Notes: generated from the letters alone by a model not told the origin. DNA of 64,000 nt from Saprospiraceae bacterium (GCA_013001595.1 JABDMH010000152.1:36201-100200); one strand, 5' to 3'; positions 9,261 through 18,574 are shown, counted from the stretch's first letter. Numbers and translations are program-made.

Positions 9261-9869
9261 CTATTTAATTTCGCAGGTAAACATTTCTTTTCCTTCCAGG
9301 TATCCAACCAACTCATCACCGATTTGAACCGGCCCGACACCCGCCGGTGTTCCGGTAAAGATCAGATCACCCATTTGCAGTTTAAAAAACTGGGAAATAT
9401 AAGTGATGAGATAGTCAAAGTCGAAGATGAGATCGGCAGTGTTACCTTGTTGCACTATTTCACCGTTTTTAGTGAGATGAAAGCTCAAAGCATGAGGATC
9501 ACGTGCTCCCAATGGCATGAAGGAGCTTACAACCGCAGAATGATCAAATGCTTTAGCAAGTTCCCAGGGGTGTCCCTTGGATTTTAATTCACTTTGTACA
9601 TCACGAGCGGTAAAATCAATGCCCAAACCCACCTCTTGATAATATCCGCTGGCAAATGCTGGTTGTATGTGTCGACCATTTTTGCTAATTTTCAGTATGA
9701 CCTCTACTTCGTGCTGAAGATCTTGAGTAAACGCTGGATAGTAGAAAGGCTTGTTGTTCAGCAGAAGTGCAGAAGGAGGTTTCATAAAAATCAAGGGTCG
9801 AGTTGGCACCGGATTATTCAATTCTGATGCATGGTCTCGATAATTCCGGCCAATGCAGATAAGCTTCAT
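9261..9869 (-). CDS. fumarylacetoacetate hydrolase family protein
   Basis: A 202-residue single-domain FAH-fold enzyme; relatives act as acylpyruvases, oxaloacetate decarboxylases or hydratases using Mg/Mn. GRNYRDHASELNNPVP at the N-terminus, HEVEVILKI (metal-binding Glu pair), GIDFTARDVQ, SKGHPWELAKAFD and GDLIFTGTPAGVGP are the family's conserved blocks. It starts six bases after the trpS stop, so it belongs to the ridA-trpS transcription unit. The short form resembles acylpyruvase/oxaloacetate tautomerase-type members; the exact substrate cannot be read from the sequence. Confidence 0.88.
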   Translation of the reverse strand: MKLICIGRNYRDHASELNNPVPTRPLIFMKPPSALLLNNKPFYYPAFTQDLQHEVEVILKISKNGRHIQPAFASGYYQEVGLGIDFTARDVQSELKSKGHPWELAKAFDHSAVVSSFMPLGARDPHALSFHLTKNGEIVQQGNTADLIFDFDYLITYISQFFKLQMGDLIFTGTPAGVGPVQIGDELVGYLEGKEMFTCEIK

Positions 9870-9875
9870 ACCAAG

Positions 9876-10880
9876 TCAGAATTTTACATTGAGCAATCCA
9901 ACCAGTTCTTTCACTTCCTTCAAGGTTTCCTGTGCCTTCGAGCGGATGGTGGCACTGCTCTCCTTTATTATTGCCTTTATTCTTTTCTTATCCTTTTCCA
10001 ATTCCTGCCTGCGTTCACGCAGTGGATCCGTCATATTGACAAGGGCATCCGAAACTAGTTCTTTTAGCTTACCATATTGCAATGATCCATTTTGATATGT
10101 GGTCATCATTTCGTTATAGGGCTCCTCTCCGCCGCTGGCCTTCAAAAGACTAAACAAATTACTTACTCCCTCACTCATCTGGTCGGACGAAACTCCGGTA
10201 TCAGTTACGGCAGCACGTATTTGTTTGCGGATTCTATTGGGCTCGGCAAACACATCGATGTGATGCTTTTCTCCAAGGCTTGCGCTCATCTTTCTGCTGG
10301 GATCCGCAGTCGACATTACTTTGGGAACTTCGGTGAATAGGGCCTCCGGAGCCGTGAAATATTCCTTTCCAATGGTATGATTGAAGCGCTGTGCAATGTT
10401 GCGAGACAATTCCAAGTGTTGTTCTTGATCTTTACCCACAGGGACATAATCCGCCTGGTAGATGAGAATGTCAGCAGCTTGCAACACTGGATAAGTATAA
10501 AGTGCACTGGAGATAAAATCAGTCTTGCTTTCAGTCTGGACCTTCAGACTTTTGTCTTTGAATTGGGTCATGCGGGAGAGCTCACCATAGCTTGTCATGG
10601 TATTGAGAATCCAAAAAAGCTCTGCATGCTCTGGTATCAGGGATTGAATAAATATACACTCCGGTTTGATTCCGCAGGCGATTAAATCAAAAGTGAGCTT
10701 CCAGGTTGCTGGCACTAGCTTTTTTTCATCATAAGGCATAGTCATGGCGTGATAATTGACAATGCCATATAAGCACTCATATGAATCTTGTAAATTTGCC
10801 CAGTTCTTGACTGCTCCAAAGTACCTACCAAGATGTAATTTGCCCGTGGGTTGTATGCAGGATAAAACCTTCTTTTTCAT
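9876..10880 (-). CDS. trpS: tryptophan--tRNA ligase
   Basis: A class I aminoacyl-tRNA synthetase that charges tRNA-Trp. 334 residues, the normal length. The HIGH-type motif is in QPTGKLHLGRYFGAVKNW at residues 10-27. The KMSKS-type loop appears as KMSAS in DPSRKMSASLGEKH. The segment AADILIYQADYVPVGKDQEQH is typical of TrpRS. It lies ten bases downstream of ridA and six bases upstream of the FAH gene, an apparent operon. Confidence 0.95.
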   Translation of the reverse strand: MKKKVLSCIQPTGKLHLGRYFGAVKNWANLQDSYECLYGIVNYHAMTMPYDEKKLVPATWKLTFDLIACGIKPECIFIQSLIPEHAELFWILNTMTSYGELSRMTQFKDKSLKVQTESKTDFISSALYTYPVLQAADILIYQADYVPVGKDQEQHLELSRNIAQRFNHTIGKEYFTAPEALFTEVPKVMSTADPSRKMSASLGEKHHIDVFAEPNRIRKQIRAAVTDTGVSSDQMSEGVSNLFSLLKASGGEEPYNEMMTTYQNGSLQYGKLKELVSDALVNMTDPLRERRQELEKDKKRIKAIIKESSATIRSKAQETLKEVKELVGLLNVKF

Positions 10881-10890
10881 TTGATTTGAA

Positions 10891-11277
10891 TTAGTTGATT
10901 AGGTCAACGATGACCGATATTTCAACATGAACAAATTTTGGAAGGTTGGCAACCTCAACTAGCTCACGAGCTGGTGCAGTTTTTTCATCAAAGTACTCTG
11001 CATAGATCATATTTATGCGGTCGTACAACTTCATATCCTTGACAAAAACGCTACATTTTACTACATTTTCCAATGAACGTCCAGACTCCTGCACGATCGC
11101 TGAGAGGTTTTTCATCACTTGGTGTGTTTCTGCCTCTATGGTCTCCGTTACGAGTTTACCAGATACAGGATCCAAAGCGATTTGTCCAGATACAAACAAT
11201 AGATTGCCTGTTTTTACTGCCTGACTATATGGACCTACAGGTGCTGGCGCTCTATCTGAATAGATAATTTCTTTCAT
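10891..11277 (-). CDS. ridA: RidA family protein (enamine/imine deaminase)
   Basis: A 128-residue YjgF/YER057c/UK114 protein that hydrolyses reactive enamine/imine intermediates released by PLP enzymes. Family marks are APAPVGPYSQAVK near the N-terminus, LLFVSGQIALDP, the pocket arginine in KTAPARELVEV, and the closing HVEISVIV. It is the first gene of a tight ridA-trpS-FAH cluster and follows rpmF after an 81-base gap that holds an inverted repeat. Confidence 0.93.
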   Translation of the reverse strand: MKEIIYSDRAPAPVGPYSQAVKTGNLLFVSGQIALDPVSGKLVTETIEAETHQVMKNLSAIVQESGRSLENVVKCSVFVKDMKLYDRINMIYAEYFDEKTAPARELVEVANLPKFVHVEISVIVDLIN

Positions 11278-11301
11278 TTATTAGTACTTACCGGACATAG
11301 A

Positions 11302-11333
11302 AAACTCTTTCCCGTAGCTACAAGAAAGAGTTT
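11302..11333 (-). terminator. inverted repeat between rpmF and ridA, possible terminator or attenuator
   Basis: Perfect 10-bp arms (AAACTCTTTC / GAAAGAGTTT) surround a 12-base loop that itself contains TAGCTA. The U-tract on the minus strand is weak (TTTTC), so it could be a leaky terminator that reduces ridA-trpS transcription after rpmF. Confidence 0.4.
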
Positions 11334-11358
11334 GTTGATGCTAAAATTAGACTAAAAA

Positions 11359-11553
11359 TCAATCTTCGTCCTCGACAGCTTGAACTAAAACCTTCCCTTT
11401 GTAATACAAGCTTCCATCTACCTCGTAAGCCCTATGATAAAGATGTGGTTCTCCTGTGGTCTTACATATAGTCACACCAGGTGATGTCAACTTTTTGTGT
11501 GTTCTGCGCTTGCGTTTACGCTGCTTTGATATTCTACTCTTAGGATGTGCCAT
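11359..11553 (-). CDS. rpmF: 50S ribosomal protein L32
   Basis: A 64-residue basic ribosomal protein. It begins MAHPKSRISKQRKRKRRTH, the standard L32 N-terminus. It lacks the four-cysteine zinc motif of some L32 forms; only one Cys is present. It lies 19 bases downstream of yceD, the conserved bacterial pairing. A short acidic tail (VEDED) ends the protein. Confidence 0.95.
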   Translation of the reverse strand: MAHPKSRISKQRKRKRRTHKKLTSPGVTICKTTGEPHLYHRAYEVDGSLYYKGKVLVQAVEDED

Positions 11554-11572
11554 GACACGTAATTTATTTCTT

Positions 11573-12091
11573 TTATAATTTAAGTTTCTTCAAATCTTGC
11601 CAAACGGAATCATCCGCACTTCCACTTGGCGCCTCTGGTGCTAAATACTTCAATACATCTTTATTGCATGGAGCATTTTCATCAACATCACAATCATACG
11701 TCCGGACCATCGGAAGTGACAAAGAAATCATTTCATATATGATCGGAGCCAAATTCAATTTTTCCTCACTGCTAGAGAGATATAAAATCTCAGCATCGTC
11801 TTCCAACACTGTCCCGACAAGCTTTACCATCAATGAGGCTTCACCTTCTATCGGCAGGTCTATTACCTCTGCACATCGATCGCAACTGGTCTTCACCGAG
11901 CCCTTATGGGATATGGCGATGGTCAAGTGATCGGATCGTCTGATGATGCCAGCTTGTGCATCAATTGATGACGCACCGATCATTGATTGTTCAAAGTGTT
12001 TGAAAAAATGCTCATCGAGGTGATAGGTCCATACTTGCTCATTCTCTTTCAAGTTTCTGAGCAGGATACTGAATCCTTCCAACTCCTTCAT
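11573..12091 (-). CDS. yceD: YceD/DUF177 family protein
   Basis: About 172 residues of the DUF177 (YceD) family, nearly always encoded directly before rpmF and linked to 23S rRNA/ribosome homeostasis in bacteria and plastids. The metal-like CDRCAEVIDLPIEG block in the middle and the paired ENAPCN near the C-terminus are typical. The start is the ATG at 12091; a TTG at 12097 is in frame but would sit too close to the -7 box at 12114-12122. It is the promoter-proximal gene of a yceD-rpmF-(ridA-trpS-FAH) run. Confidence 0.85.
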   Translation of the reverse strand: MKELEGFSILLRNLKENEQVWTYHLDEHFFKHFEQSMIGASSIDAQAGIIRRSDHLTIAISHKGSVKTSCDRCAEVIDLPIEGEASLMVKLVGTVLEDDAEILYLSSSEEKLNLAPIIYEMISLSLPMVRTYDCDVDENAPCNKDVLKYLAPEAPSGSADDSVWQDLKKLKL

Positions 12092-12113
12092 TACCAAAGA
12101 ACTTTAAAGTGGC

Positions 12114-12122
12114 GCAAAGATA
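12114..12122 (-). promoter_or_regulatory. yceD-rpmF promoter -7 box
   Basis: The minus strand reads TATCTTTGC, an exact TAnnTTTG(C) match. The predicted transcript start is about 12107, giving a leader of about 16 bases before the yceD ATG. Confidence 0.6.
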
Positions 12123-12399
12123 TAAACTTTAACCCGGATTATTCAGTAGAAATCTACTTTGGCTTGAAATGCCTTTCAAAACATACTTTCCTTTGGTTCA
12201 CTCAATTGTTGTAGCAGTTACATCGATCAAATCGCGCAAAATAGCAATTCAGTGCTTTGTCAACACTCGATAAGGCGTTTCAACGCATGAAGAAGAAATA
12301 ACCGATTCAATTTTCCGGGATGGATACTGAAATAACCCGAGAATCTGAGCTACTGCCCATATGCCTAATTAAGATAGGGTTTTAAGTGATTCGCGAACA
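12123..12399. other. intergenic stretch upstream of yceD, nothing recognised
   Basis: With the yceD leader, the gene-free stretch is 308 bases. Beyond the yceD promoter I find no ORF with good support, no tRNA-like fold and no further -7 box on either strand. It separates two minus-strand units (tatA and yceD). Confidence 0.5.
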
Positions 12400-12627
12400 T
12401 CAGTCCTTTTTGGCGCTTTCAGCCTTATTTTTCTCGTCAATTTCCTTCATCCCTTCTTTTAATTCCGTCTCGATGGTAGCGCGAGCATTGTTGAATTCCT
12501 TGATGCCTTTACCCATTCCACGCATCAGTTCAGGAATCTTTCTTCCACCAAATAATAGCAGAATAGCAAATAAGATGATGATGACTTCGGGACCACCTAG
12601 CGAAAAAAGTAATATGATCGAACTCAT
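12400..12627 (-). CDS. tatA: twin-arginine translocase subunit TatA/TatE
   Basis: A 75-residue TatA-family protein: a short N-terminal transmembrane helix (residues about 8-26, ending LLLFGGRKIPEL), the conserved FGGRKIPEL hinge, then an amphipathic helix (MRGMGKGIKEFNNA) and a charged tail. TatA oligomerises to form the pore of the Tat system that exports folded proteins. tatC is not in the window. A near-consensus -7 box (TAACTTTA) lies at 12653-12660 on the minus strand. Confidence 0.93.
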   Translation of the reverse strand: MSSIILLFSLGGPEVIIILFAILLLFGGRKIPELMRGMGKGIKEFNNARATIETELKEGMKEIDEKNKAESAKKD

Positions 12628-12742
12628 GATATTCTAGTTTTTAAAGAGCTTATAAAGTTACGAATAATTCGCGGACTATGACGCAGTCCCAGATGCATGA
12701 GTGAACCTGCACAGTTTTGTATTTCGGATACCTATCACCTGT

Positions 12743-12767
12743 CAGCAAATGCGGTAAAAATTTGCTG
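12743..12767 (-). terminator. hairpin just after the T9SS cargo gene
   Basis: Perfect 8-bp arms (CAGCAAAT / ATTTGCTG) surround a 9-base loop immediately downstream of the stop at 12769. There is no U-tract, so this is a weak or factor-assisted terminator candidate. Confidence 0.4.
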
Positions 12768-12768
12768 C

Positions 12769-13896
12769 CTAGGGCTTAAGCACAATTAATCGCTTGGTGA
12801 TCAGTTTATTTCCATTGCCGTCGACCAGGCTGTATAGATAGGTTCCTTTCTCCAGTTGACCAATTTCCAATTCTATGGTTTGTGTCCCCGATAGATCATA
12901 TGTCCGTTCAAAAAGTCGCTTGCCAAGGATGTTATAAAAGTGAATTTCATATCGACCTGGCTTGATGTCAAATACTTTAAACCTCACCGTCGAAAAGGCT
13001 GGGTTGGGATACGCATACAGCCACTGACCAGCTGTTGACGTTGTATAGTATTGTGCCTGATATGGTTCAGCCATGTATTTTACAAAAATTGGTTGTTCAA
13101 GTTGGTCGGCATATACCACAGCTACCGGTTGTGGATAGTCGTCGCTGACAAAATAAAAGGTGATCGGTTGGTACAGCGTAATCAGAATCTCCTGGACTTC
13201 GGCATCTGCCTCTTCCCACACTGCCCCAGTTCGCTTGACAAATATGCTATGTAATGTCTTATCCATAGCCTTGATTCTTCCCACCTCATACTGACCACCT
13301 GGTATCTGGATTTTACCTTTTCCGTCTGCTGCATATTCACGCAAGACTTCGGCATCCCAACGAATGGAGTCCATACTTTGAGGCAATCTATCTCTAACTG
13401 ATACAGGAAGTTGTTCAGTGCTAAATGACCTAGTTAGGGTAACGTGTACATGTCTATTTGCCCCATAAGGTAACTTCGGCAAATAATCGATCGTATTTTC
13501 AGAATAGTGCCAATTGCCAGATATAGCTCTGGTACCCAAGTAGAAACGGGATCCACCCAAATGCACCAGGTTTGACGTCTTTTTACCAAAGTAGGATTCT
13601 CGACCATCTTGATCAACAAATACCATTGCACTACCTGCAAAGGAAGCTTGGGTTGCTCTTTCTGATGGGTCATCCACGGTTATGTATTCAATGTAGGGCG
13701 CTTTCAGGCTGCTAAAATTCCAAAAGACGTTTGTACCAACCGTGCTGGCATTAATATGCTTGGGCAATTCGTCAATGAAATAATATAAGGTGTCACCAAT
13801 GGAGGGTAATACCTGCGCTACACTATATCCATAGGACCCGCAGGTAATCAATGTAATCCATACCAATAAAGATCTAAGTCTATGAAAAATTCTCAA
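12769..13896 (-). CDS. secreted protein with type IX secretion C-terminal sorting domain
   Basis: A 375-residue exported protein. It has an N-terminal signal sequence (SLLVWITLITCGSYGYSVAQ) and a C-terminal T9SS type A domain over the last 80 residues: YAYPNPAFSTVRFKV, then HFYNILGKRLFERTYDL and GTYLYSLVDGNGNKLITKRL. The middle region is unrecognised beta-rich sequence. The start is a TTG at 13896 that overlaps the ABC-exporter stop as TTGA; no in-frame ATG exists nearby. The cargo is expected to be exported through the type IX system and attached to the surface or released; the Por/Gld machinery is not in the window. Confidence 0.82.
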   Translation of the reverse strand: MRIFHRLRSLLVWITLITCGSYGYSVAQVLPSIGDTLYYFIDELPKHINASTVGTNVFWNFSSLKAPYIEYITVDDPSERATQASFAGSAMVFVDQDGRESYFGKKTSNLVHLGGSRFYLGTRAISGNWHYSENTIDYLPKLPYGANRHVHVTLTRSFSTEQLPVSVRDRLPQSMDSIRWDAEVLREYAADGKGKIQIPGGQYEVGRIKAMDKTLHSIFVKRTGAVWEEADAEVQEILITLYQPITFYFVSDDYPQPVAVVYADQLEQPIFVKYMAEPYQAQYYTTSTAGQWLYAYPNPAFSTVRFKVFDIKPGRYEIHFYNILGKRLFERTYDLSGTQTIELEIGQLEKGTYLYSLVDGNGNKLITKRLIVLKP

Positions 13897-15710
13897 AATG
13901 CCTGAAGTTCTACAAATTTCTTGTATTCACCATCTCTGTCCATGAGTTCCTTATGCCGACCTCTTTCAATGATCCTGCCATGTTTTAAAACCAAAATGAT
14001 ATCTGCATGCTGAACAGTAGAAAGTCTATGTGCAATGACGATTACGGTTCTTCCCTTTACAATATCTGCCATAGCTGCTTGCACTATCTGTTCAGATTCA
14101 CTATCCAATGCAGAAGTGGCTTCATCTAGGATCAGGACACTGGCATCCTTCAAGATGGCACGAGCTAAAGTCAAACGCTGTCTTTGTCCACCACTGAGTT
14201 TGACCCCTCGATCTCCAACTATGCTATCGTACCCGTGCTCACTAGACATAATGAAATCATGCGCATGCGCAACCTTTGCAGCTTCCATCACCTCTGAATC
14301 AGACTTACCTTCCAAACCAAAGGTTATGTTGTTGCGAATTGAATCATTGAAAACGACCGGTTCTTGAGAGACGATGGAAGACAAAGCACGTACTTGATCT
14401 AGTTGTAAGGATCGCAAGTCACGATCATCGAAGAGTATGGCGCCCTGGCTGACGTCATAGAACCGATTGAGCAAATCTATGATGGTAGTTTTTCCTGCAC
14501 CAGACGCACCCACAATGGCGACCACTTTGCCCACTGGAATATCAAAAGAAATGTCCTGTAAGACCCACGGCTCGTGTGCCGCATAACGAAAACTCACGTC
14601 CTCAAAACGAATTCCTCTTTGTAGGGAGTCAATCGGAGCTGAAGAAACTTCCTCTACAATATCATTTTGTGTATCCATAACCTGCTGGATGCGCTCTACG
14701 GCAGCCAAACCCTTCTGAATATCATAATATGCTTTGGAAAAAGACTTTGCCGGCTCAATAACACTAAAGAAAGCAAAGATGAAGGCAAAGAATGTGCTTG
14801 GTTCCAAAGAATCGCTGAAGACCAGACCTGAACCATACCATAGCAACACCGATACCGTAACGATGCCCAAGAATTCAGAAAGTGGACTAGAAAGATCCCT
14901 GCGCCAAAGAATTCGATTAAGCAACTGCTTGAATCCATGATTTTGCCTATCAAAATGTTTTGTGAAGTATCCCTCTGCTCCGAATCCCTTGATGATCTTT
15001 AGTCCGGAGATGGTTTCGTCGACGGAAGATATTATGCTCCCTAATATACCTTGAGCCTTGGTAGAGTTCTTTTTCAGCGTACGCGAAATCCCCCCGATAA
15101 TTAAGGCCGTGAACAGAATCAATACAAAGACAAAGATGGTCAGGCCGGGACTCACATAAAGCATAAACCCTATGCACCCCAGAATGATCAGTGGAGACTT
15201 AACCAGTACTTCGACCACATTTAGAATGCTATGCTCAACCTCTTGTACATCGGTAGAAAATCGGGCGATCAGATCTCCCTTGCGCTCCTGACTATAGTAA
15301 GACATCGGTAGGTCAAGAATCTTTTGATACAGATCATGTCGAAGATCTTTTACGATGCCATTCCTTACCGGTACTAGAAATGCCAGTGATAAATAGCGAA
15401 ATAGATTCTTTAAGAAGAAAATCGTGACCAACGTACCGCATATATAGAGCAGGGCGGTCTGTTTTCCAAAGTCAATGATGAGCTTACTATATTGATATTT
15501 CGACCATTCACCAATATTATCTATTGATAATGTCAAGGGAACCTTTTCTGTAACGTAATCTACTTGCTCAAATAGAATTTCGAAGAATGGAATGATGGCC
15601 GGTATGCTCACTACTGTAAAAACAGCTACCAAGACATTACAGACAATGTTGCCAGTGACCTGAGCTCTGTAGTTCGCTAGATTTTTAAACAGTTTCCAAA
15701 ACGTACCCAC
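13893..15710 (-). CDS. ABC transporter ATP-binding/permease protein, MsbA-like
   Basis: A 605-residue half-transporter: six N-terminal transmembrane helices (residues about 20-320), then one nucleotide-binding domain. Walker A is GASGAGKTTI, the Q-loop region is SSIVSQEPVVF, the signature LSGGQRQRLTLARA, Walker B VLILDEATSALD, and the H-loop VIAHRLS. It probably homodimerises in the inner membrane. MsbA-like lipid A or lipid export is the usual role of this type, but drug or lipid export cannot be separated from sequence alone. The four-base overlap with the T9SS cargo gene indicates co-translation. Confidence 0.88.
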   Translation of the reverse strand: MGTFWKLFKNLANYRAQVTGNIVCNVLVAVFTVVSIPAIIPFFEILFEQVDYVTEKVPLTLSIDNIGEWSKYQYSKLIIDFGKQTALLYICGTLVTIFFLKNLFRYLSLAFLVPVRNGIVKDLRHDLYQKILDLPMSYYSQERKGDLIARFSTDVQEVEHSILNVVEVLVKSPLIILGCIGFMLYVSPGLTIFVFVLILFTALIIGGISRTLKKNSTKAQGILGSIISSVDETISGLKIIKGFGAEGYFTKHFDRQNHGFKQLLNRILWRRDLSSPLSEFLGIVTVSVLLWYGSGLVFSDSLEPSTFFAFIFAFFSVIEPAKSFSKAYYDIQKGLAAVERIQQVMDTQNDIVEEVSSAPIDSLQRGIRFEDVSFRYAAHEPWVLQDISFDIPVGKVVAIVGASGAGKTTIIDLLNRFYDVSQGAILFDDRDLRSLQLDQVRALSSIVSQEPVVFNDSIRNNITFGLEGKSDSEVMEAAKVAHAHDFIMSSEHGYDSIVGDRGVKLSGGQRQRLTLARAILKDASVLILDEATSALDSESEQIVQAAMADIVKGRTVIVIAHRLSTVQHADIILVLKHGRIIERGRHKELMDRDGEYKKFVELQAF

Positions 15711-15774
15711 GGATCAACGGATTGTGTAATGTCGTAGTAAAGGTACGATCAAAAAGCCAATGGTCTGATGTAGA

Positions 15775-16488
15775 CTAGGTGGAGACGATGGTGCCGACAG
15801 GTTCGCCAATGGCAATACGTTTGAGGTTGCCCTCTTCCATTATATTGAACACTATGATGGGCAGATCATTTTCCTTGCACAGGGTGAAGGCGGTCATGTC
15901 CATCACTTTCAGGTCCATCGAAATAACTTCATCGAATGATAAGCGATCGAATTTTTCGGCATCATTATTTAACTCCGGATCAGCAGAGTAAATGCCTTCC
16001 ACCCTAGTCCCCTTTAATATAACGTCTGCAGCGATCTCATTAGCCCTGAGCGCAGCAGCAGAATCGGTGGTAAAGTACGGGCTTCCAGTCCCGGCTGAGA
16101 AAATCAAAACCCTACCTTTCTCCAGGTGCCTAATGGCCCGACGCCGGATATAGGGTTCGGCAATTTCTTTCATTTCTATGGCTGAAATAAGTCTGGTGTA
16201 CACACCCAACCCTTCCAGGGCACTCTGAATGGCCATACCATTGATCACAGTGGCCAACATACCCATATAGTCTCCTTGCACCCGTTCTATCCCAGATCCG
16301 CTGGCTTGCAATCCGCGAAAAATATTGCCGCCACCAATGACCACTGCAACCTCTACCCCCAAATCTCGCAAGTCCTTGATTTGGCGGGCATAATGAGAGA
16401 GGCGTAGAGGATCGATGCCAAAGGATTGATCTCCCATCAGGGTCTCTCCACTTAACTTCAAAAGTACCCGGCGGTACAATAGTGCCAT
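15775..16488 (-). CDS. pyrH: UMP kinase
   Basis: A bacterial UMP kinase of the amino acid kinase fold, phosphorylating UMP to UDP. The start [19 protein letters not shown] at 16488 matches the family N-terminus (237 residues); an in-frame ATG at 16500 would sit three bases from the U-tract of the tsf terminator. Motifs: [34 protein letters not shown] (UMP-binding) and [13 protein letters not shown]. It ends the rplM-rpsI-rpsB-tsf-pyrH series but is separated from tsf by a strong terminator. Confidence 0.94.
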   Translation of the reverse strand: MALLYRRVLLKLSGETLMGDQSFGIDPLRLSHYARQIKDLRDLGVEVAVVIGGGNIFRGLQASGSGIERVQGDYMGMLATVINGMAIQSALEGLGVYTRLISAIEMKEIAEPYIRRRAIRHLEKGRVLIFSAGTGSPYFTTDSAAALRANEIAADVILKGTRVEGIYSADPELNNDAEKFDRLSFDEVISMDLKVMDMTAFTLCKENDLPIIVFNIMEEGNLKRIAIGEPVGTIVST

Positions 16489-16502
16489 ATCAGAATACAT
16501 TT

Positions 16503-16534
16503 AAAAAAAAAGCGAATCAATAATTTGATTCGCT
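16503..16534 (-). terminator. intrinsic terminator after tsf
   Basis: Perfect 10-bp arms (AGCGAATCAA / TTGATTCGCT, 16511-16534) with a four-base loop are followed on the minus strand by eight U (16503-16510). The U-tract ends just before the pyrH start region, so pyrH expression depends on readthrough or on an unidentified promoter. Confidence 0.85.
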
Positions 16535-16549
16535 TCAATCTATAATTTC

Positions 16550-17386
16550 TTATCCCAGCGTTACATGCCGGAAACCGACGACGGTTAGTTCATCATCTAA
16601 ACCAGATAAATAGTCCTTGACCGACAGCTTATTGTCTTTTACAAAAGTTTGATTCAGTAGGGTATTCTCTTTAAAAAACTTGTTGAGCTTACCCATAGCG
16701 ATCTTTTCGAGAATGGCATCAGGCTTACCTTCCATTCGAGCTTGCTCCTTACCAATCTCTATTTCTTTTTCAATAATTGACTGATCGACGCCATCCTTAT
16801 CTAAGGCCACGGGTTTCATGGCCGCCACCTGCATGGCAACATCTTTTCCAGCACCTTCAAAATCACTGCCTGCTTTATTTAGACCAACGACTACACCAGC
16901 CTTATACCCCATATGGATATAGGAAACCACCTGAGGTGCTTCCAATTTTTCATAGGCAGCCAATTCGATTTTCTCACCAATCTTCCCCACTTGCTCAATT
17001 ACTTTCTCACCAATGGTAAGGTCTCCTATTTTTTCTTGCTGAAGGGCCTCTGCATCGGCAGGAAAAGTACTTAGTGCAATTTTGGCAAGCTCTTGCGTCA
17101 AGTCTATGAACTCTTGGTTCTTGGCGACAAAATCAGTTTCGCAACTTAGTTTTACAATGACACCCTTCTGTCTGTCATCTGATACCAAGGCGATAACGAC
17201 ACCTTCTTTGGCTTCACGCTCAGCACGCTTCAAGGACAGCTTTTGACCCTTTTTCCGCAAAATTTCGATGGCTTTTTCAAAATCACCATCAGCTTCTGCC
17301 AATGCCTTCTTACAATCCATCATGCCAGCACCTGTCTGGTCTCTTAGTTTTTTGACATCTGCTGCTGAAATCTTTACCTCACTCAT
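16550..17386 (-). CDS. tsf: translation elongation factor Ts
   Basis: 278 residues. EF-Ts is the nucleotide exchange factor of EF-Tu. The N-terminal UBA-like region with ADVKKLRDQTGAGMMDCKKAL is diagnostic, followed by CETDFVAKN in the core domain and YIHMGYKAGVVVGL in the dimerisation part. It follows rpsB after 40 bases and is closed by an intrinsic terminator. Confidence 0.97.
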   Translation of the reverse strand: MSEVKISAADVKKLRDQTGAGMMDCKKALAEADGDFEKAIEILRKKGQKLSLKRAEREAKEGVVIALVSDDRQKGVIVKLSCETDFVAKNQEFIDLTQELAKIALSTFPADAEALQQEKIGDLTIGEKVIEQVGKIGEKIELAAYEKLEAPQVVSYIHMGYKAGVVVGLNKAGSDFEGAGKDVAMQVAAMKPVALDKDGVDQSIIEKEIEIGKEQARMEGKPDAILEKIAMGKLNKFFKENTLLNQTFVKDNKLSVKDYLSGLDDELTVVGFRHVTLG

Positions 17387-17426
17387 ATCTTATTGGAATT
17401 AATTCGAATTTTAGAATATTAAGTTG

Positions 17427-18152
17427 CTAACCGGCAGTTGTACTCTGCACTTCTTCCTTAGATTTTTTGCGCTCTTCCAATCCTTCTTTGATGCACTCAG
17501 TTAGATAATTCGTAATGATGCGAATCGACTTCGAAGCATCATCATTGGAAGGAATCGGATAGTCTACCAAATTCGGATCAGAATTGGTGTCCACCATTCC
17601 GTAGGTTTTCATGCCCAGTTTCTGGGCCTCGGCGAGTGCAATATGCTCATGATGTATGTCCACCATGAAGACCGCATGGGGTAATCTGTTTAGACCAGCG
17701 ATTCCTCCCAACACCTTTTCCAATTTATCTCGTTCTCTAGTCAAGGTCAATCGCTCCTTTTTGGTAACGCTAGTAAGGGTACCATCTCCCAACATACGAT
17801 CTATGTTGTTCATCTTCTTGATCGACCTTCTGATCGTTGAGAAATTTGTCATCATTCCACCCAGCCAACGCTCAGTTACGAAAGGCATATTGACGGACAA
17901 TGCCGCATTCTTAACAATGTCCTTGGCTTGCTTCTTAGTAGCGACAAACAATATTTTACGCCCCGACTTGGCCATTTGTTTGAGAGACCTTCCTGATCTT
18001 TCAAGACATTCCAAGGTCCGGTTGAGATCTACGATATGTACACCTTTCCTCTCCATAAAAATGTACGGCTGCATCTTGGGATTCCACTTGCGCTTCAAGT
18101 GTCCAAAATGTACACCAGCATCTAACAATTCGCTATAGGTTGGTTTTGCCAT
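17427..18152 (-). CDS. rpsB: 30S ribosomal protein S2
   Basis: 241 residues. Conserved S2 blocks: LLDAGVHFGHLKRKWNPKM, RKGVHIVDLNRTLE, FVATKKQAKDIV, TERWLGGMMTNF and DTNSDPNLVDYPIPSNDDA. It lies between rpsI and tsf, the usual order in Bacteroidota. The C-terminal tail is charged (EGLEERKKSKEEVQ). Confidence 0.97.
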   Translation of the reverse strand: MAKPTYSELLDAGVHFGHLKRKWNPKMQPYIFMERKGVHIVDLNRTLECLERSGRSLKQMAKSGRKILFVATKKQAKDIVKNAALSVNMPFVTERWLGGMMTNFSTIRRSIKKMNNIDRMLGDGTLTSVTKKERLTLTRERDKLEKVLGGIAGLNRLPHAVFMVDIHHEHIALAEAQKLGMKTYGMVDTNSDPNLVDYPIPSNDDASKSIRIITNYLTECIKEGLEERKKSKEEVQSTTAG

Positions 18153-18181
18153 TTTCCTGGTCTTTTCTGTGTGCTTAAATA

Positions 18182-18568
18182 TTATCGTTTACTAAACTGG
18201 AAGCTCTTACGTGCCTTGGGCTTTCCATATTTCTTACGCTCTACTACCCTGGCATCACGCATCAGGTACTTCGCGTCCTTCAATGGTTTTCTATTGTCCT
18301 CATTGATCTTGCTGAGAATACGTGAAATACCAAGTCGCACAGCTTCAGCCTGTCCCTTAAATCCACCGCCAGACACATTCACCTTCCAGTCATAGACATT
18401 TTCACCCTCTATTAGGCCAAATGGTGCCAATACTTTATTGTGTATATGGGGTTGAGTAAAATATTCCTTTAGATCCTTGCCATTGATTTCGATCTTGCCT
18501 TTACCACTGGCAGCATAGACCCTGGCAACGGCACCTTTTCTTCTACCTATCGCATTTATAATCTCCAT
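18182..18568 (-). CDS. rpsI: 30S ribosomal protein S9
   Basis: 128 residues ending in the universal SKR tail, which reaches the P-site tRNA. Characteristic segments are AIGRRKGAVARVY at the N-terminus and VSGGGFKGQAEAVRLGISR in the middle. It is encoded six bases after rplM, in the standard L13-S9 pair. Confidence 0.97.
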   Translation of the reverse strand: MEIINAIGRRKGAVARVYAASGKGKIEINGKDLKEYFTQPHIHNKVLAPFGLIEGENVYDWKVNVSGGGFKGQAEAVRLGISRILSKINEDNRKPLKDAKYLMRDARVVERKKYGKPKARKSFQFSKR

Positions 18569-18574
18569 ATCGAA

